This document shows, in pieces, positions 1-6,047 of a stretch of DNA of 6,953 bases. This DNA is from Candidatus Gastranaerophilales bacterium (GTDB lineage Bacteria > Cyanobacteriota > Vampirovibrionia > Gastranaerophilales > Gastranaerophilaceae). Numbering within the stretch: position 1 is the first letter of the stretch; each line of letters begins with the position of its first letter. The notes beneath the pieces were generated by a model that was given only the letters and a program-made list of their open reading frames with translations, was not told where the DNA came from and searched no databases. The stretch spans positions 1 through 6,953 of the forward strand of contig JAJQFK010000261.1 in assembly GCA_021201175.1 (NCBI GenBank), in the 5' to 3' direction. A program made the translations under genes and the position numbers.

Positions 1-30
1 ATTTTTTAAGATAAAAAATTATGTTTAGAT

Positions 31-36
31 TATAAT
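31..36 (+). promoter_or_regulatory. Possible -10 box for leuS
   Basis: A perfect TATAAT lies about 30 nt before the leuS start, which would give a leader of roughly 25 nt. No recognisable -35 hexamer sits 16-18 nt upstream and there is no TG extension. In DNA this AT-rich the hexamer could be chance. The window begins too close to show any longer leader, such as a T-box. Confidence 0.3.
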
Positions 37-56
37 TGAAATATATGGAATAAAAT

Positions 57-60
57 GGAG
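57..60 (+). promoter_or_regulatory. leuS ribosome binding site
   Basis: GGAG precedes two consecutive GTG codons at 65 and 68. It lies 4 nt from the first and 7 nt from the second. The usual spacing therefore favours the second GTG. Confidence 0.6.
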
Positions 61-67
61 CAGAGTG

Positions 68-2554
68 GTGATAAAAGAAAGATATTTCCCGCAGGAAATC
101 GAAAAAAAGTGGCAGAAACACTGGGATGAAATTAAATTAAATAAAGTATATGACGACAAAGATAAAGAAAAATATTATGTGTTGTCGATGTTGCCGTATC
201 CGTCCGGTAAACTGCATATGGGACATGTCAGAAATTATACGATATCAGACGTTATTGCTCGTTATAAAAGAATGAACGGATTTAATGTATTACATCCGAT
301 GGGGTGGGATAGTTTTGGTCTGCCTGCTGAAAATGCAGCAATACAACACGGGGCAAATCCTAAAAAATGGACGCTTGATAATATTGCATATATGAAACAG
401 CAGCTTAAATCTTTAGGATTAATGGTTGATTGGGATAGAGAAGTTACAACTTGTCTGCCTGAATATTATAAATGGACACAGTATTTCTTTATTCAGTTAT
501 TTAAAAAAGGACTTGCATACAAAAAAGAAGCCGCTGTTAATTGGTGTAATAATTGTTCTACAGTTCTTGCAAATGAACAGGTAATAGACGGCAAATGCTG
601 GAGATGCGACGGTCAGGTAGAAAAAAAATATTTATCTCAATGGTTTTTGAAAATTACTGACTATGCTCAACAGCTTTTAGATGATATTGAAAAGCTGAAA
701 GGCTGGCCGGACAGCGTTAAAATAATGCAAAAAAATTGGATAGACCGTTCTCAGGGCGCTATTTTACGTTTTAAAGTCAAAGAAATAGAAGGAATGGAAG
801 TTCCTGTTTATACAACAAGACCCGATACCGCTTTTGGTATTACGTATTTAGTTGTAGCTCCGGAATATAAAGATATTGAAAAATTAACTACTCCCGAAAA
901 TAAGATTGCAGTTGAAAAATACAGGCAAAATGCCAGAAGAATGTCTGAAATAGAACGCTTGTCAACTGAAAGAATTAAAACCGGCGTACCTTTGGGAACA
1001 CATTTAATTAACCCTCTAAACGGAGAAGAATTCCCCGTTTGGACAGCCGATTATGCTTTGGCTGAATACGGAACAGGCGCTGTAATGGCAGTTCCTGCTC
1101 ACGATGAAAGGGACTTTGCGTTCGCAAAAAAATATAATTTGCCGGTAAAAATAGTTATTCAAAATCCTGAAAATCCGTGTACAGAATTACAAGAAGCATA
1201 TACCGGCAAGGGAGTTCTTGTAAACTCAAATGAATGCAACGGTCTTGATAATGAAACTGCAAAGAAGGCTATTATTGATATTGCGGTAAAAAATAATTTC
1301 GGAGAAGCAAAAGTTCAATATAGATTGAGGGATTGGCTAATATCAAGACAAAGATACTGGGGTACACCGATTCCGGTTGTTTATTGTCCTAAGTGCGGTA
1401 CAGTTCCTGTAAAAGAGGAAGATTTACCGGTATTACTTCCGGAGGATGTTGATTTTTCGGTTAAAGGTAAGTCGCCGGTAGCAACATCAGAAACGTTTAA
1501 ACATACTACTTGTCCGATTTGCGGCGGACCTGCCGAGCGTGAAACTGATACTATGGATACATTTATGTGCTCAAATTGGTATTATTACCGTTATATAGAT
1601 GCACGAAATGATAAAGCCCCTTTTGATAAGGATTTAATTAAATATTGGGCGCCGGTTGACCAATATGTCGGCGGTATTGAACATGCTATTTTACATTTGC
1701 TATATTCCAGATTTTTTACTAAAGCTTTAAGAGATTTAGGTATTTTTGAAATAGATGAACCGTTTACTAATCTTTTAACACAGGGAATGGTTTTAAAAGA
1801 CGGTTCTAAAATGTCAAAATCAAAAGGAAATACCGTAGACCCTGATGAAATATTCAAAAATTACGGGGCTGATACAGCAAGACTGTTCATTCTCTCGGAT
1901 TCTCCCCCTAACAGGGATTTTGATTGGTCTGATGCCGGTGTTGAAGGGTGCAGCAAATTCCTAAACAGAGTTTGGAAAATTTACAGTCAGTTCCAAAAGG
2001 ATATTATTCTTAATTATACTCTGCCTGAAATATCTTCACTTTCAAAACAGAATAATGATTTTGTAAGGCAAGTTCATATTATGATTAAGAAAGTATCAAT
2101 GGATATTGCTAATGAATTTCAATTCAATACTGTTATTTCAAAATACAGAGAGTTTACAAATGTTATTTATGATTATTTAAATAATAAAGAAGAATTTTCT
2201 GATGAAGATAAACAGGTATTTAGTTTTGCTGTAGTTACGTTCTTAAAACTATTTGCCCCCGTACTTCCTCATATGGCAGAAGAAATATATGAAGGTTTAG
2301 GAGGAACAGATTCTATTCATAAGCAGCAATGGCCAAAATATGATGACAATCTCGCGAAAACAAGTACAATAACGCTTGTTGTTCAAGTTAACAGCAAAGT
2401 TAAAGATAAAATTGAAGTTGATTCTGAATCATCAAAAGAAGATTTAGAAAAAGCGGCAATGAGCAGTACAAAAATAAAAGAACTTATTTCAGGGAAACAA
2501 ATAGTAAAAATAATTACAGTACCCTCGAAATTAGTAAATATTGTAATAAGATAA
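68..2554 (+). CDS. leuS: Leucyl-tRNA synthetase, bacterial type
   Basis: This cytoplasmic class I aminoacyl-tRNA synthetase charges tRNA-Leu with leucine using ATP and hydrolyses mischarged tRNA. Residues are numbered from the alternative GTG at 65 (829 aa); the GTG at 68 is preferred because GGAG then sits 7 nt away. The HIGH motif is HMGH at 51-54, inside PYPSGKLHMGH. One Cys-pair knuckle lies at 161/164 and 178/181, and a second at 441/444 and 483/486. The CP1 editing domain shows TTRPDT at 250-255 and AVPAHDERD with Asp347, the expected residue for editing. KMSKS is at 582-586. The helical anticodon-binding domain follows, and the C-terminal domain ends in the typical VPSKLVNIV. Length is normal for the family and all key motifs are present. 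It appears to be transcribed alone, since the next gene has its own leader about 300 nt downstream. Confidence 0.98.
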   Translation: MIKERYFPQEIEKKWQKHWDEIKLNKVYDDKDKEKYYVLSMLPYPSGKLHMGHVRNYTISDVIARYKRMNGFNVLHPMGWDSFGLPAENAAIQHGANPKKWTLDNIAYMKQQLKSLGLMVDWDREVTTCLPEYYKWTQYFFIQLFKKGLAYKKEAAVNWCNNCSTVLANEQVIDGKCWRCDGQVEKKYLSQWFLKITDYAQQLLDDIEKLKGWPDSVKIMQKNWIDRSQGAILRFKVKEIEGMEVPVYTTRPDTAFGITYLVVAPEYKDIEKLTTPENKIAVEKYRQNARRMSEIERLSTERIKTGVPLGTHLINPLNGEEFPVWTADYALAEYGTGAVMAVPAHDERDFAFAKKYNLPVKIVIQNPENPCTELQEAYTGKGVLVNSNECNGLDNETAKKAIIDIAVKNNFGEAKVQYRLRDWLISRQRYWGTPIPVVYCPKCGTVPVKEEDLPVLLPEDVDFSVKGKSPVATSETFKHTTCPICGGPAERETDTMDTFMCSNWYYYRYIDARNDKAPFDKDLIKYWAPVDQYVGGIEHAILHLLYSRFFTKALRDLGIFEIDEPFTNLLTQGMVLKDGSKMSKSKGNTVDPDEIFKNYGADTARLFILSDSPPNRDFDWSDAGVEGCSKFLNRVWKIYSQFQKDIILNYTLPEISSLSKQNNDFVRQVHIMIKKVSMDIANEFQFNTVISKYREFTNVIYDYLNNKEEFSDEDKQVFSFAVVTFLKLFAPVLPHMAEEIYEGLGGTDSIHKQQWPKYDDNLAKTSTITLVVQVNSKVKDKIEVDSESSKEDLEKAAMSSTKIKELISGKQIVKIITVPSKLVNIVIR

Positions 2555-2562
2555 ATAATGTC

Positions 2563-2593
2563 CAAGGAAATTTCGTGTCTTTGCGAGTTTTTT
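2563..2593 (+). terminator. Weak terminator candidate after leuS
   Basis: CAAGGA (2563-2568) can pair with TCTTTG (2578-2583) across a 9-nt loop, with one G-T wobble. Four bases later comes a run of six T (2588-2593). The stem is short and AT-rich, so this is only a candidate. I see no better intrinsic terminator after leuS. Confidence 0.2.
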
Positions 2594-2664
2594 AAGTAAT
2601 TTGAATCAACACTTTATATTCAAGCCAAACTACTGTAAAACAAAGCAAACTAGTTTTAAAGATG

Positions 2665-2752
2665 GCAGAGATTGTCGCGCCTATAAATCGGCTCGCAATT
2701 GACATGCAAGAGATTGCCGAGTCCGCCACAGGCGTGCTCGCGATTGTACATG
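2665..2752. repeat. Degenerate GC-rich tandem repeat pair
   Basis: Two adjacent units share the same edges. Each begins with GAGATTG followed by T/C and CG, and each ends with GCTCGC, A/G, ATTG and then CATG. Unit 1 is about 2665-2706 and unit 2 about 2706-2752. The GATTG boxes are 42 nt apart and the CATG ends 46 nt apart, so unit 2 carries about 4 extra bases. Unit 2 can fold as CGAG + CGCC, loop ACA, GGCG + CTCG, with a 2-nt mismatch or wobble inside the stem. The stretch is visibly richer in G and C than its surroundings. It looks like a decayed copy of an extragenic palindromic repeat, not a gene. Confidence 0.6.
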
Positions 2753-2768
2753 TTCCTGAAAATAAAAA

Positions 2769-2782
2769 TTAACAAATGTTAA
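2769..2782. repeat. Short dyad TTAACA-AA-TGTTAA
   Basis: This is a perfect 6-bp inverted repeat with a 2-nt centre, about 75 nt before the start of the small gene. Its size and position would fit an operator half-site pair. AT-rich DNA produces such dyads by chance, so the function is a guess. Confidence 0.35.
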
Positions 2783-2845
2783 GTTTTGCGCAATTTTTCC
2801 CCAAAAAAATACTTTATAAATATATAGAGAGCTAGTATGATTCAC

Positions 2846-2850
2846 GGGAG
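2846..2850 (+). promoter_or_regulatory. Strong ribosome binding site of the small gene
   Basis: GGGAG lies 6 nt before the ATG at 2857. It is one of the best SD sites in the window and the main reason to believe the small gene. Confidence 0.7.
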
Positions 2851-2856
2851 ATAACA

Positions 2857-3060
2857 ATGAACGAATCACAATTAAATGCAATATTAGGCACAATAAGTGA
2901 ACCTGTAAAAAACAGATATCGTCTTTCCTCAAGAACTGAAACATCAGAAATTCAAAGAATTATGAGAATTTTTGTTATTAATGAAGAACAAAAAAATAAA
3001 CATAAAATGCTTTCAATAAAAAATCTTGCAACTATGAAAGTCGTATTTAGTAATAATTAA
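2857..3060 (+). CDS. Small basic protein of unknown function, 67 aa
   Basis: I do not recognise this protein. It starts at ATG with GGGAG 6 nt upstream and ends at TAA. Codon use (A/T-ending codons, AGA for Arg) matches the neighbouring genes. The sequence has no signal peptide, membrane segment, Cys pair or repeat. It carries about 11 Lys/Arg against 6 Glu, so it is basic and probably cytoplasmic. A likely helix near 29-50 (SEIQRIMRIF then a charged NEEQKNKHK run) is the most structured-looking part. It does not resemble a complete helix-turn-helix that I can name. It is preceded by about 100 nt of non-repeat leader and converges on the acetyltransferase gene, overlapping its stop by 4 nt (3057-3060). 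A nucleic-acid-binding or regulatory role is possible from its size and charge, but this is only inference. Confidence 0.68.
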   Translation: MNESQLNAILGTISEPVKNRYRLSSRTETSEIQRIMRIFVINEEQKNKHKMLSIKNLATMKVVFSNN

Positions 3061-4037
3061 TAATATGCCAGAGGATATGTATATTGCTTTGTAAATCCAA
3101 TGGCACTATACATATTTACGGACGGGATATTGTCAGAATCGCAGCTTGCATTGATTTCTTTTAACATCCAACCGTTAGATATTGATGATGTAAGCAAATC
3201 TTCAACAAGTTTTTTCAATAAAATTTTTCCAAAGCCGTAATTTCTGTGTTTTTTTAGGATTGCGGCTATAGGCACATTAGCTATTGTTTTGTTGGTCAAA
3301 TTAGCAAAACAAATGCCAACGGGACGTTTTTTGTATAATAACACTTTTGTTATTTCCGGTAAAAATTCTCCGTACACATTCTGTGTTATTTTATTTACAA
3401 TATCTCTACAACCGGGAATACTTTTAAATCTGCTGTCAAATAAAGAATCAGAAGATTCTTTGAACGCTTGTAATATAATACCGGCTATTTCGTTTGAATA
3501 AGATGTTTTCCAGTTTGTAATTGAATAACCGTTCGGAAGTTCGGGCAGTACTATTTCTTTTAAGGTATTAATTGAATCAATATTTGACAAATTGTAAGCC
3601 ATAACAGAAGTATTTACTATTTTGAATCCCATTTGTTCAATATCCGGAGAAAATGCAGATTGTTTACCTGTTAACGGATATGTTATAACCTTATCCTTTA
3701 GTAAATCCCTGTTTAATTCCAGAAACTTTTCAAGTAAAAGTTTTCGTTTTGCATTTAGATTTTCTGTTCCTATACAATGAATAATATTTAACTCAATAGA
3801 TTCCGAAATAAGCGTTGTATAAACCAGAAAACCGGTCGGAATATCGTCCTCAAATAAAATTAAACAATTTAAAAGACCATCATCTAAACTTTTAACAAAC
3901 TTATCATAACTAATAGGTTCTAATTCAAAATTATAATAAGAAAAAGCATTTTGTTTAAAATCGTTATATATTCCTGAAAATACTTTTTTATATTCGGTTT
4001 TATAAGGTTCTACTTTATAAATAGTTATATTTGCCAT
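3057..4037 (-). CDS. GNAT-family N-acetyltransferase with two GNAT-like halves
   Basis: The protein has 326 aa and is cytoplasmic, with no signal or membrane segment. The C-terminal half (about 168-326) is a recognisable GNAT domain. It has the acetyl-CoA pyrophosphate-binding signature R-x-x-G-x-G at 265-270 (RNYGFG) followed by a helix, and the closing NMYSAIGF at 308-315. The N-terminal half (about 1-150) has the same layout in decayed form: a strand at FEDDIPTGFLVY (62-73), a helix at 96-108 with no G-x-G loop, and MGFKIVN at 136-142. This fits a tandem GNAT in which only the second half binds acetyl-CoA. The substrate cannot be read from the sequence. It is the last gene of the ribE-ribBA operon, starting 12 nt after ribBA; AAGAG overlapping the ribBA stop serves as SD, 8 nt from the ATG. 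A link to flavin metabolism is suggested by position alone. Confidence 0.9.
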   Translation of the reverse strand: MANITIYKVEPYKTEYKKVFSGIYNDFKQNAFSYYNFELEPISYDKFVKSLDDGLLNCLILFEDDIPTGFLVYTTLISESIELNIIHCIGTENLNAKRKLLLEKFLELNRDLLKDKVITYPLTGKQSAFSPDIEQMGFKIVNTSVMAYNLSNIDSINTLKEIVLPELPNGYSITNWKTSYSNEIAGIILQAFKESSDSLFDSRFKSIPGCRDIVNKITQNVYGEFLPEITKVLLYKKRPVGICFANLTNKTIANVPIAAILKKHRNYGFGKILLKKLVEDLLTSSISNGWMLKEINASCDSDNIPSVNMYSAIGFTKQYTYPLAYY

Positions 4038-4045
4038 TATATTTT

Positions 4046-4050
4046 CTCTT
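4046..4050 (-). promoter_or_regulatory. Ribosome binding site of the acetyltransferase gene
   Basis: Read on the - strand this is AAGAG, 8 nt before the ATG and overlapping the first base of the ribBA stop codon. Re-initiation by ribosomes finishing ribBA is plausible. Confidence 0.45.
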
Positions 4051-5264
4051 TATAAATCAATCAAATGTTCCATTTTATCAACTTTTGTATGCATATATTT
4101 CTCATTATACTTATTTAACGGAGTTTTAAGAGCAACTCTTTCCGTAATCTCAAGCCCATAGCCTTTAAGCGCAATAATTTTTGTAGGATTATTAGTTATA
4201 AGTTTAATTTTATTATATCCCAAATCCCGCAATATTTGAGCGCCTATGCCATAATTTCTTAAATCGGGTCTGAATCCGAGAGAAATATTTGCCTGAACAG
4301 TATCCTGACCGCTTTCCTGTAAAGCATAGGCTTTTATTTTATTAACCAATCCGATACCGCGCCCTTCATGACCTCTTATATAAACAAGAGCCCCTTTCCC
4401 ATAGCTTTCGATTAATCTTAATGCTGCTTCTAATTGATTCTGGCAATCACACCTTTTTGAATGAAATATATCGCCCGTAAGACATTCACTATGAACTCTA
4501 ACCAGCGGAATCTTTTCAGAACCGTCATCTTTTACTATTGCTATCTGATCGGCGCCTCCTAACAGATTTGTATAACCGTAAGCCTTAAAGTTTCCGAAAT
4601 CAGAAGGCAGATTTGCCTGCGCTTCGCGCTTCATAAACATTTCTTTTTGAAGTCTGTATTCTATCAATTGAGCAACAGTTATAAACTTCAAGTTATATTT
4701 TTTAGAAAATTCAACAAGATTGTCGCGTCTTGCCATAGTTCCATCGTCATTAACGATTTCACATATAACGGCAGCAGGAGTAAGACCGGCAAGTCTTGCC
4801 AAATCAACAGAAGCTTCTGTATGCCCTACACGTTCTAATACTCCGCCCTTTCTTGCAATTAAAGGAAATACATGCCCCGGTCGGGATAAATCAGCCGGGA
4901 TTGCGTCATTTGCAACAGCGACTTCTATAGTTTTTGCTCTGTCATAGGCGCTTACTCCGGTAGTTACTCCGTATTTTCTATCTGCATCTATACTTTGAGT
5001 AAATGCCGTTCCTTTCGGGTCTGTATTATGATTTACCATTTCAGATAAACCTAATTTTTCAGCTTTTTCGCGTGTAAGTGCAAGACATAAGACTCCTTTA
5101 CATTTTGATATGAGAAAGTTAACAATTTCGCCCGTCGCAAACTGCGCAGGAATTATAACATCTCCTTCGTTTTCTCTGTCCTCGTCATCAGCTACAATAA
5201 CCGGTTTCCCGTTTTTAAAATCTTCTATTGCTTCTTCTATAGTATTAAACTGAATTTCACTCAT
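4050..5264 (-). CDS. ribBA: Bifunctional DHBP synthase / GTP cyclohydrolase II (RibBA)
   Basis: This 404-aa cytoplasmic enzyme supplies both precursors of riboflavin. The N-terminal RibB domain (about 1-200) turns ribulose 5-phosphate into 3,4-dihydroxy-2-butanone 4-phosphate plus formate. It shows DDEDRENEGD at 26-35 (acidic, metal-binding loop), the YGVTTGVSAYDRA stretch at 98-110, RPGHVFPL at 128-135 and GHTEASVDLARLAG at 147-160. The C-terminal RibA domain (about 205-404) opens the GTP ring. It has the zinc cysteines C261, C272 and C274 (SECLTGD and RCDC), the catalytic GHEGRGIGL at 298-306 and the YGIGAQIL and TNNPTK stretches at 338-345 and 357-362. Both active sites look intact and the length is normal for the fusion. 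It starts one base after the ribE stop (TAA-A-ATG) with no clear SD, so translation is probably coupled to ribE. Confidence 0.98.
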   Translation of the reverse strand: MSEIQFNTIEEAIEDFKNGKPVIVADDEDRENEGDVIIPAQFATGEIVNFLISKCKGVLCLALTREKAEKLGLSEMVNHNTDPKGTAFTQSIDADRKYGVTTGVSAYDRAKTIEVAVANDAIPADLSRPGHVFPLIARKGGVLERVGHTEASVDLARLAGLTPAAVICEIVNDDGTMARRDNLVEFSKKYNLKFITVAQLIEYRLQKEMFMKREAQANLPSDFGNFKAYGYTNLLGGADQIAIVKDDGSEKIPLVRVHSECLTGDIFHSKRCDCQNQLEAALRLIESYGKGALVYIRGHEGRGIGLVNKIKAYALQESGQDTVQANISLGFRPDLRNYGIGAQILRDLGYNKIKLITNNPTKIIALKGYGLEITERVALKTPLNKYNEKYMHTKVDKMEHLIDL

Positions 5265-5265
5265 T

Positions 5266-5907
5266 TTATATAAATCCGTTCGCTTTCAAAAAATTTTCGT
5301 TTATTTTACATGTATTATCATTTGAATGGTAAATTTTTTCAACATATTTAGCAAATAAATCGGTTTCTATATTAACATAATCCCCCTTTTTCAAAGAAGC
5401 CAGATTAACTTCTTTTAATGTTGAAGGAATGAGTTCCGCAGAAAAAATATTATTATTTATTGAAGCTACAGTAAGACTTACCCCGTTAACTGCAATAGAA
5501 CCTTTATAAACAACATATTTTGTGTATGAATCGGGAAGTTTAAAAAAATATTCCTGCGAAAATCCGTCTTGTTTTGAATACAAAAACTCTGCAATACAGT
5601 CAACATGACCCGATACAATATGTCCGTCTATAAATTTACTTAGCGTTAGAGGACATTCTAAATTAACAATATCGCCGATTTTCAAGTTTTTATAGTTAGT
5701 AACTTTTAAAGTTTCATTTGAAGATTGTACTTTAAAATAATCAACTCCAAATTCCGTAACACTTTGGCAAGCTCCATTTATAGATATACTTGCACCGATT
5801 TTCAAATCAGAGAGTACTTTTTTACACTCAATAGTGATTTCCATTCCATTTAAGGAACGGTTTAAGCCTATGATTTTTCCTTTTTCTTCAATCAATCCGG
5901 TAAACAT
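5266..5907 (-). CDS. ribE: Riboflavin synthase, alpha chain
   Basis: This enzyme performs the dismutation of two 6,7-dimethyl-8-ribityllumazine molecules to riboflavin and the pyrimidinedione that is recycled. The 213-aa protein has the family's two lumazine-binding barrels. The first (about 1-90) begins with the invariant MFTGL and carries Ser40 and Cys47. The second (about 91-190) begins with KFIDGHIVSGHVD (His101) and holds VNGVSLTV at 140-147 and Asp183. Residues equivalent to the conserved E. coli Phe2, Ser41, Cys48, His102 and Asp185 are all present. One small oddity is NGACQSV at 44-50, where most relatives have L-T after the Cys. A tail of about 25 residues follows the second barrel. 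It is the first gene of the - strand operon and has no SD, so it may be translated from a nearly leaderless message. RibD and RibH are not encoded in the window. Confidence 0.97.
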   Translation of the reverse strand: MFTGLIEEKGKIIGLNRSLNGMEITIECKKVLSDLKIGASISINGACQSVTEFGVDYFKVQSSNETLKVTNYKNLKIGDIVNLECPLTLSKFIDGHIVSGHVDCIAEFLYSKQDGFSQEYFFKLPDSYTKYVVYKGSIAVNGVSLTVASINNNIFSAELIPSTLKEVNLASLKKGDYVNIETDLFAKYVEKIYHSNDNTCKINENFLKANGFI

Positions 5908-5918
5908 ATATTCAGTTT

Positions 5919-5948
5919 AGCATAAATGAGTCTAAAACAATTCTTCAA
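5919..5948 (-). promoter_or_regulatory. Candidate promoter of the ribE-ribBA-GNAT operon
   Basis: On the - strand, TTGAAG (5943-5948) and TATGCT (5919-5924) are 18 nt apart; each matches the sigma-70 consensus at 4 of 6 positions. Only 11 nt separate the -10 box from the ribE ATG, so the transcript would start within a few bases of the codon. This agrees with the missing SD. It remains a prediction. Confidence 0.4.
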
Positions 5949-5961
5949 AGATAAATTATTA

Positions 5962-5998
5962 TTACAATTTTTAATTAAGAAAATAATTTGTATTGTAA
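5962..5998. repeat. Inverted repeat TTACAAT / ATTGTAA between ribE and folK
   Basis: A perfect 7-bp inverted repeat has arms at 5962-5968 and 5992-5998, about 30 nt centre to centre, or near three helical turns. The right arm covers the folK -35 box. TTAATTAA (5971-5978) lies between the arms. It could bind a regulator of both directions, but the base composition makes chance a fair alternative. Confidence 0.3.
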
Positions 5999-6021
5999 AT
6001 AATCGCCAAAAATAATACAAT
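5993..6021 (+). promoter_or_regulatory. Promoter of folK
   Basis: TTGTAA (5993-5998) and TACAAT (6016-6021) are exactly 17 nt apart. They match the sigma-70 consensus at 4 of 6 and 5 of 6 positions. Transcription would start near 6028, giving a leader of about 20 nt that contains the SD. This is the best promoter candidate in the window. The 8-bp palindrome TGTTAACA (6021-6028) spans the region from the -10 box to the expected start. Confidence 0.6.
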
Positions 6022-6035
6022 GTTAACAGGTGAAT

Positions 6036-6042
6036 AAAGGAG
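6036..6042 (+). promoter_or_regulatory. folK ribosome binding site
   Basis: AAAGGAG lies 5 nt before the ATG at 6048. It decides the start against the in-frame GTG at 6030, which would place this SD inside the coding region. Confidence 0.75.
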
Positions 6043-6047
6043 TTCTA

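Larger units (their letters stand above)
2555..2856. other. Intergenic gap of 302 nt between leuS and the small gene
   Basis: No confident gene lies here. In order it holds a weak hairpin with a T-run after leuS and a 6-bp inverted repeat (TTGAAT 2601-2606, ATTCAA 2618-2623). A GC-rich tandem repeat follows at 2665-2752. Then come a TTAACA-AA-TGTTAA dyad at 2769-2782 and an AT-rich leader to the next gene. TATAAA at 2815-2820 and TACTTT at 2810-2815 are possible -10 boxes, and TTGCGC at 2786-2791 pairs with the latter at 18 nt. None is a strong promoter. A 36-codon open frame (2662-2772) runs through the repeat but has no SD site. Confidence 0.7.

Noticed and set aside
1591..1857. 88-codon frame on the - strand inside leuS
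   Set aside because: It lies wholly within the KMSKS-side coding region of leuS, its protein looks like nothing, and it has no SD.
2720..2745. Hairpin of repeat unit 2 as an intrinsic terminator
   Set aside because: No T-run follows the stem on either strand, and it belongs to the repeat.
2665..2752. CRISPR array
   Set aside because: Only two diverged units lie next to each other, with no unique spacers and no cas genes.
2681..2944. 87-codon - strand frame across the repeat and the small gene
   Set aside because: It covers repeat DNA and overlaps the better-supported + strand gene. The protein looks random.
3045..3070. Terminator between the convergent small gene and acetyltransferase
   Set aside because: The AT-rich overlap shows no stem with a T-run on either strand.
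3289..3501. 70-codon + strand frame opposite the acetyltransferase
   Set aside because: It is antisense to the GNAT domain, which has clear family motifs; no SD.
4647..4947. Two overlapping + strand frames opposite ribBA
   Set aside because: They are reverse-strand shadows of the conserved RibB region.
5908..6029. FMN riboswitch before ribE
   Set aside because: The region is short and AT-rich, lacks the conserved GC-rich RFN elements, and the likely transcript start leaves almost no leader.
6030..6047. GTG 6030 as the folK start
   Set aside because: It would add six residues encoded by the SD itself. ATG 6048 with AAAGGAG at 5 nt fits better, and the conserved protein begins there.
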